This document shows positions 59,442 to 64,000 of a DNA stretch of 64,000 bases, piece by piece. The first letter of the stretch is position 1; each line of letters opens with the position of its first letter. The position numbers were made by a program, and so were the translations under genes. Source of the DNA: Myxococcota bacterium (GTDB lineage Bacteria; Myxococcota; JAJVIH01). The DNA lies in contig JAJVIH010000031.1 in assembly GCA_022072125.1 (NCBI GenBank), forward strand, positions 35,039-99,038. The letters run 5' to 3'. A model generated the notes under the pieces. It had not been told where the DNA came from. It searched no databases and saw only the letters and a program-made list of their open reading frames with translations.

Positions 59442-59648
59442 AGGTCCGCCCCCGTTCCGGCGTCCATTGCTAATGGATGATCGGGCGCGGGGGGATGATC
59501 GCACTTCCTCATGCGAGAGCGGACGACCCCCATGTTTGGCGGGCGGCAATCCGCGCGCCAACCTCGCGGTGGGGATGTGCATGCGGCGGACGGGCGCGGG
59601 CGCCGGGTTTGCTTGACCGGTATAACGCATTGCGGCAATGTCAAAACG

Positions 59649-61088
59649 ATGTCAGCGTCTGGCCATACAATCCCCAAGCTTGGTCCTGGTGTGGCCGGGG
59701 CCCGCGGCGGTTGCCGGATCCTGCTTCTCCTGGTGATGCCGGTGCTGATGACCGCCTGTGCTGGAGAAACCCTGCCGCCGGTCAAATCCATCGCCGGATG
59801 CTCGTCGGATAACGATTGCTCCGCCGGACAGATTTGCGACAACCGGCGTTGCGTGGCTGCCCCGTTCACGGACGGCTTTCCCTGCCTGGGCGGCGGCGCC
59901 GGCTGCGCGGATGCGGCAAGCGCCACCGCGGCTGACGCCGGCAATCCCGGCGACTACAATGTGCTCGACGCTTCCGGGCAGGAGTTGTTCAATCCGCTGG
60001 CGGATCGCGAAGCCAGTGACACGGATCAATCCCTTCCGGAGGATACGGGCGGCGCGGTGGATGCGGCTCCATCGGATGTGCGGATTCCGGACGCGGATGG
60101 CGGCGGAGCGCCGGATATCGCCAGTGATGCGGCGCTGGATGCATCCGGCCCTGTTGATGGCGCCCAGGCGGACGCCGTCGCGGATGCGGGCCCAACCGAC
60201 AGCGGTGTGGACTTCGATGCATTGCCGGCCGAATGCCGTCCCAAGGTGGTGGATTGTTCCGCGGACGCCGCGGTGTGCGAAGGCGAGTTTTTCTGCAACA
60301 ACCAGGGCAAATGCGAAAACGGCCATTGCAAATGCGCGGGGTGTGGTTTCAACCAGACCTGCAACCAGGCGACCGGCCTGTGCGGAAACGTCAAGCCGAC
60401 CCCCTGTGCGGCGGATGCGGATTGCAAGTCCATCGCGCCGGACTGGATTTGCGAGGATAAACAATGCCGCGGCCGTCCGGGGACCTGCAACAGCGACTCC
60501 AGTTGCACGGATCCCGAACGCAAGCTTTGCGATGTTCGCACCGGCAATTGCATTGGCTGCCGAGTCAATGCCGATTGCGTGACGGCCACGAAGAAGGTTT
60601 GCCACCCGCAGAAATTCCTGTGCGTGCAGTGTTCCAAGGACAGCGAATGCCTAGTGGGCGAGCGCTGTGACAGCACGGGAACCTGCCGCAGCAAGTCGTA
60701 TTGCGAAACCAACGCCGATTGTAATCCGGGATTTGAATGCGAGCGCACCTCCAACCGCTGTGTCGAGAAGTTGGTGGTATGCCTCAGCGATTTGGATTGC
60801 CAGCCGTGGCAATTCTGCGATCGCAGCCTCAGTGTCTGCACTTCGGCAGGCGCGGGTCCCAATACCTGCAATCCGCCGCCGTGGGACGACAGCCAGCCCG
60901 GCAAGGAAGGGGCGGTCTGCGCCCGTGATTCCGATTGCCAGAAGGGGCTTATCTGCATCGAGGATTTTGTGACCAACCGGGGGAAGTGCCGCCAAGCCTG
61001 TACGAGCATCCGCGACAAATGCTGCCGCAGCCTGTCCTATTTGTGCCTGCTGGATTTCAACAGCAACCGCCGCTCCTGCGAACCCTAA
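59649..61088 (+). CDS. Cysteine-rich surface lipoprotein
   Basis: 479 aa from ATG 59649. The signal ends LLLLVMPVLMTAC, giving a lipidated Cys. After a first Cys module (GCSSDNDCSAGQICDNRRC) comes a long Asp/Ala/Gly linker (about 90-195), then at least seven short modules of the form C..D.DC....C....C (CAADADCKSIAPDWICEDKQC, CVQCSKDSECLVGERCDSTG). Such dickkopf-like Cys repeats are common in Myxococcota and probably form disulfide-stabilised surface modules. No enzymatic motif is present. Confidence 0.75.
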   Translation: MSASGHTIPKLGPGVAGARGGCRILLLLVMPVLMTACAGETLPPVKSIAGCSSDNDCSAGQICDNRRCVAAPFTDGFPCLGGGAGCADAASATAADAGNPGDYNVLDASGQELFNPLADREASDTDQSLPEDTGGAVDAAPSDVRIPDADGGGAPDIASDAALDASGPVDGAQADAVADAGPTDSGVDFDALPAECRPKVVDCSADAAVCEGEFFCNNQGKCENGHCKCAGCGFNQTCNQATGLCGNVKPTPCAADADCKSIAPDWICEDKQCRGRPGTCNSDSSCTDPERKLCDVRTGNCIGCRVNADCVTATKKVCHPQKFLCVQCSKDSECLVGERCDSTGTCRSKSYCETNADCNPGFECERTSNRCVEKLVVCLSDLDCQPWQFCDRSLSVCTSAGAGPNTCNPPPWDDSQPGKEGAVCARDSDCQKGLICIEDFVTNRGKCRQACTSIRDKCCRSLSYLCLLDFNSNRRSCEP

Positions 61089-61165
61089 TCCTGTTCACTG
61101 AAGCGGTCTTCCCCGCGGATCAGGAAAATCCATCCAGCAAAAACCAGAAGGATCGAGGCCGGGAC

Positions 61166-62341
61166 TTACACCGCGGGTTCCTGCTGGGTCGAGCAGTGAA
61201 TGGCGCCCTGCCCCAGAATATAGTCGCAGCAGTCAACCGGAATGATCTGGCGATCAGGAAACAGCTTGCCCAGCACATCCAGCGCGGGCAGGTCGTATTG
61301 GCAGGCGTAAACCGGAACCAGCACGCAGCGGTTGGCGATGTAGAAGTTGGCGTAGCTGGCGGGATACCTCCGCCGCGTTCTCCGGCCACGGAGGGTGATG
61401 CGGTACTCCAGGTTGGGAGGAAGGGGAATCTCCGCGATGGCGTACGGCTTGCCCTGGGCGTCGCGGGCCTTGTCGAGCAATTGCCGGTTGCGTTTCAAGA
61501 CCTGGTAGAGCGGATGCCGCCTCTCCGGAGCGATGATGGTGACGATCACCCCCGGCCCGGCGAAGCGGGCGATGTTGTCCACGTGGCCGTCAGTGTCGTC
61601 GCCATCCAGCGCGAACTCCTCGCGCAACCAGATGAAATTGCGGACGCCCAGATGGGCGGCGAGGTCCGCCTCCAGCCGGTTCTGTTTTTCCGCCGCCGAG
61701 ACGCCGGGGTGCAGGCGGTGATCCAGCAGGCATTCGCTTGTGGTGAGCAGCGTGCCCGCGCCATCCACCTCGAAAGAGCCTCCTTCGAGGATCACATCCG
61801 GGGTGAAACGATGGATATTGCGGCGGGCCGCAATCAGTCCGGGAATGCGCGCGTCCAGGCCGTTTTCGGAGCCGTAGTAGTCCGCGCCCTTGCCGCCCCA
61901 GCCGTCGAAACGCCAGTGGATCATCGCCCGGGTTCCGTAGCCGTCGCCGGGATCCTTGCGCCGCGTGACAAAACTGGGGCCATAGTCGCGAATCCACACG
62001 TCGTTGTTGGGATGGAGATGGAACTCTACGCGCTCCAGCGGGATGGCCCAGTCATCCAGGATTTCCTTCGCCCGTTTGCGCAGTTCCTTTGAATGGACAT
62101 TGATGCGCGCGATTTCCGGCCTGCGGCCAAAGGAATCGGCGGTGATCTCGCGCACCCAGCGCGCCATGCACTGTTCGGCGAACGGCACCTTGCCCGGCCA
62201 GGTGATGGGATCGCGCGGCCAGGTCAGCCAGGTGGCTTCATGGGGCTCCCATTCCGCGGGCATGCGGAAGCCCAGCGCCGCGGGCGTGGGCGCGGATTCA
62301 TCCCGCGGCGGCGCGGGCGGCGGAAAATTCTTGCGTGGCAC
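61166..62341 (-). CDS. aguA: Agmatine deiminase
   Basis: 391 aa from GTG 62341, chosen because GGAG lies six bases upstream and the codon follows the aguB stop closely. Guanidine-modifying-enzyme motifs: EWEPHEATWLTWP, HPNNDVWIRDYGPSF, FDGWGGKG, LEGGSFEVDGAGTLLTT, DGHVDNIARF and the catalytic Cys in GQGAIHCSTQQEP. It converts agmatine to N-carbamoylputrescine, the substrate of the upstream gene product. Confidence 0.93.
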   Translation of the reverse strand: MPRKNFPPPAPPRDESAPTPAALGFRMPAEWEPHEATWLTWPRDPITWPGKVPFAEQCMARWVREITADSFGRRPEIARINVHSKELRKRAKEILDDWAIPLERVEFHLHPNNDVWIRDYGPSFVTRRKDPGDGYGTRAMIHWRFDGWGGKGADYYGSENGLDARIPGLIAARRNIHRFTPDVILEGGSFEVDGAGTLLTTSECLLDHRLHPGVSAAEKQNRLEADLAAHLGVRNFIWLREEFALDGDDTDGHVDNIARFAGPGVIVTIIAPERRHPLYQVLKRNRQLLDKARDAQGKPYAIAEIPLPPNLEYRITLRGRRTRRRYPASYANFYIANRCVLVPVYACQYDLPALDVLGKLFPDRQIIPVDCCDYILGQGAIHCSTQQEPAV

Positions 62342-62354
62342 GGCGATCTCCGTT

Positions 62355-63230
62355 TCAGGTGTCGTCGAGGTAGCGCTTGAGCAGTCCGCCGAAGGCGTCA
62401 ATGCGGCGGTCGCGCAGGAAGGGCCATTCGCGGCGGGTCTGCTCGATCAGCGACAGATCAATCTCGGCCACCAGGTTTTCCGGGGCGTACGCCGCCGCGC
62501 GCGCGGCGATGCGTCCGAAAGGCCCGGCGATGAACGAGCGGCCCCAGAATTCCAGATCGCCCTCGCGGCCCACGCGGTTGACCGCGGCCACATACAGGCC
62601 ATTGGCGATGGCGTGGCCGCGTTGCACGGTCTCCCAGGCGCCGGCGTAGGCGTCTGCTTCCTCCGGCGCGCCCGGCTTCCAGCCGATGGCGGTGGGATAA
62701 AACAGGATTTCCGCGCCCGCCAGCGCGAACAGCCGCGCCGCCTCCGGATACCACTGATCCCAGCAGATGGGCGCGGCGATGCGCGCATAACGGGTGTCAA
62801 ACACGCGGAAACCCAGGTCGCCGGGCGTGAAATAAAACTTCTCCAGAAAGCCCGGGTCATCGGGGATATGCATCTTGCGGTACGTCCCGGTGATGGAGCC
62901 ATCCGCGTCCAGCACAACAGCGGAGTTGTGGTATACGCCGGCGGCCCGCCGCTCGAAGAACGGCAGCACCAGCGCTGCTTCCAGTTCCCGCGCCAGCGGA
63001 GCGAAGCGCTCCACCGTCGGTCCCGGAATGGGCTCCGCGAGATCAAAATGGGCGTGGGTCTCGGTCTGGCAGAAATACAGGGTGGTGAACAATTCCTGCA
63101 GGCAGATGATCTGGGCCCCCCGCGCGGCGCAATCGCGCACGCCCGCTTCCGCCACGCGCCAGTTGCTTTCACGATCGGCGCTTCCGGGCATTTGCACCAA
63201 GCCAAGCCGCACCAGACGGGGTTTCAGCAT
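62355..63230 (-). CDS. aguB: N-carbamoylputrescine amidase
   Basis: 291 aa from ATG 63230. The nitrilase-superfamily triad is visible: Glu in IICLQELFTT, Lys in YRKMHIPDDPGF and Cys in PICWDQWYPEAAR. The segment EKFYFTPGDLGF and the end GGLLKRYL are typical of the putrescine-forming branch. It hydrolyses N-carbamoylputrescine to putrescine. It is the first gene of the aguB-aguA pair and diverges from dxs. Confidence 0.93.
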   Translation of the reverse strand: MLKPRLVRLGLVQMPGSADRESNWRVAEAGVRDCAARGAQIICLQELFTTLYFCQTETHAHFDLAEPIPGPTVERFAPLARELEAALVLPFFERRAAGVYHNSAVVLDADGSITGTYRKMHIPDDPGFLEKFYFTPGDLGFRVFDTRYARIAAPICWDQWYPEAARLFALAGAEILFYPTAIGWKPGAPEEADAYAGAWETVQRGHAIANGLYVAAVNRVGREGDLEFWGRSFIAGPFGRIAARAAAYAPENLVAEIDLSLIEQTRREWPFLRDRRIDAFGGLLKRYLDDT

Positions 63231-63359
63231 GTGTGTTCCACCAGCAAAACGGTTGACGCGGAAGCCATTAACACGATTCGCCGTCCGGGAAAAATCTCCG
63301 TGGCCCCCCACCTTCCTGTCGCATTGCCCCGGGGGCAAGGCTCCACTACATTGCCGCGC

Positions 63360-64000
63360 GTGAATTTTTCCGGAACCATTTCCTCGCCCGCCGAACTCAA
63401 GGCCCTGCCAGCGGACCAACTGCCCACGCTCTGCGCGGCCCTGCGCCAGCGGATCATCCAGACCGTGGCGAAAACCGGCGGGCACCTGGGCGCCAGCCTT
63501 GGCGCGGTCGAACTGGCCGTGGCGGTTCACCGCGTCTTCGACGCCCCGCGCGATCAGATCATCTGGGATACGGGGCACCAGGCCTACGCGCACAAAATGT
63601 TGACCGGACGGGCGGATCGTTTTCATACCCTGCGCCAGGCAGGAGGTTTGTGCGGATTTTTGCGGCGCGACGAAAGTCCCTTCGACGCCTTTGGCGCCGG
63701 GCACGCAGGGACCGCCCTGTCAGCGGCCTCCGGCATGGCGGCGGCGCGCGATCGGACCGGCGGCCGGCATGAAGTCTGCGCCATCTTTGGCGACGGGGCG
63801 CTCACCACGGGCGTTTGTCTGGAAGCGCTCAATAACATCGCGGCTTCGTCTTCCCGGCTGGTGATGTTGTTCAACGACAACGGCATGTCCATCTCGCCCA
63901 ACGTGGGAGCGATCGCATCCATGTACAAGGGCGCGCACGGCGGGGAAACCAGCGGCAGCGATCTGTTCTCCGCGCTGGGGTTGCACGTCATCGGCCCGGT
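63360..64000 (+). CDS. dxs: 1-deoxy-D-xylulose-5-phosphate synthase, N-terminal part
   Basis: The frame starts at GTG 63360 and runs off the window (213 codons visible). It begins SSPAELKALPADQL and has the DXS/transketolase thiamine-diphosphate motifs: TGGHLGASLGAVELAVA, IIWDTGHQAYAHKMLTGR, FGAGHAGTALSAASGMA and IFGDGALTTGVCLEALNN. DXS makes the first intermediate of the MEP isoprenoid pathway. No strong Shine-Dalgarno is present; TTG 63351 is an alternative in-frame start. Confidence 0.93.
   Translation, partial: MNFSGTISSPAELKALPADQLPTLCAALRQRIIQTVAKTGGHLGASLGAVELAVAVHRVFDAPRDQIIWDTGHQAYAHKMLTGRADRFHTLRQAGGLCGFLRRDESPFDAFGAGHAGTALSAASGMAAARDRTGGRHEVCAIFGDGALTTGVCLEALNNIAASSSRLVMLFNDNGMSISPNVGAIASMYKGAHGGETSGSDLFSALGLHVIGP

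Noticed and set aside
61089..61165. Intrinsic terminator between the Cys-rich lipoprotein gene and aguA
   Set aside because: Only a short TCCTG/CAGGA pairing with a large loop and no U tract was found.
63253..63280. dxs promoter starting at TTGACG
   Set aside because: The -35-like hexamer is good but no acceptable -10 lies 15-19 bases downstream.

Overview
The window is GC-rich, tightly packed bacterial chromosome. Content points to Myxococcota or a close deltaproteobacterial relative: an adventurous-gliding (Glt/Agl-type) envelope gene cluster, lipoproteins with Asp/Ala/Gly-rich linkers, a matrixin with a MYXO-CTERM-like tail, FHA proteins, and a Ser/Thr kinase fused to receiver domains. 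No phage, transposon, CRISPR array or replication origin was recognised. The genus cannot be named from the sequence alone.

Layout. 1-4484: tail of an unknown gene, a hairpin, and two secreted lipoproteins, one a beta-propeller/phosphoesterase behind a strong Pho-box promoter. 4485-7348 (minus): tRNA-Ser(GGA), SRP RNA, dnaX with an A9 slippery site, ybaB, recR. 7532-9079: divergent GNAT and ThiE/TenI-like genes. 9185-18584 (minus): phoB-phoR-pstS-pstC-pstA-pstB-phoU, mostly with start/stop overlaps and with a Pho box before phoB, followed by two tandem double-FHA paralogues and a secreted hydrolase lipoprotein. 18614-27469 (minus): a seven-gene operon of radical SAM protein, homocitrate-synthase-like enzyme, LeuC-like and LeuD-like dehydratase subunits, FAD oxidoreductase, LuxE-like acyl-protein synthetase and LuxC-like acyl reductase. 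27642-31144 (minus): PlsC-like acyltransferase, unknown acyltransferase-like protein, arginase-family enzyme, matrixin protease. 31466-35135 (plus): BatC/BatD/BatE-like genes.

35148-44791 (minus): HEAT-repeat protein, degenerate HD-GYP protein, pseudo-receiver Ser/Thr kinase, a compact lipoxygenase, and a cytochrome P450 fused to two cyclic-nucleotide-binding domains. 45091-56891 (plus): a gliding locus behind a near-consensus sigma70 promoter, ordered like M. xanthus gltB-gltA-gltC followed by gltD-gltE-cglF-gltG-gltH. 57188-61088 (plus): SUMF1-like lipoprotein, Sel1 remnant, epmA, Cys-rich lipoprotein. 61166-63230 (minus): aguB-aguA for agmatine to putrescine. 63360-64000 (plus): 5' part of dxs.

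Two assemblies look least described. The first is the lipoxygenase / cNMP-gated P450 pair next to degenerate signalling proteins, which suggests a regulated oxylipin pathway. The second is the radical SAM / homocitrate-synthase / isomerase / LuxEC operon, which suggests 2-oxoacid-type chain building followed by reductive release as an aldehyde. Both functions are inferences from domain content and gene order.
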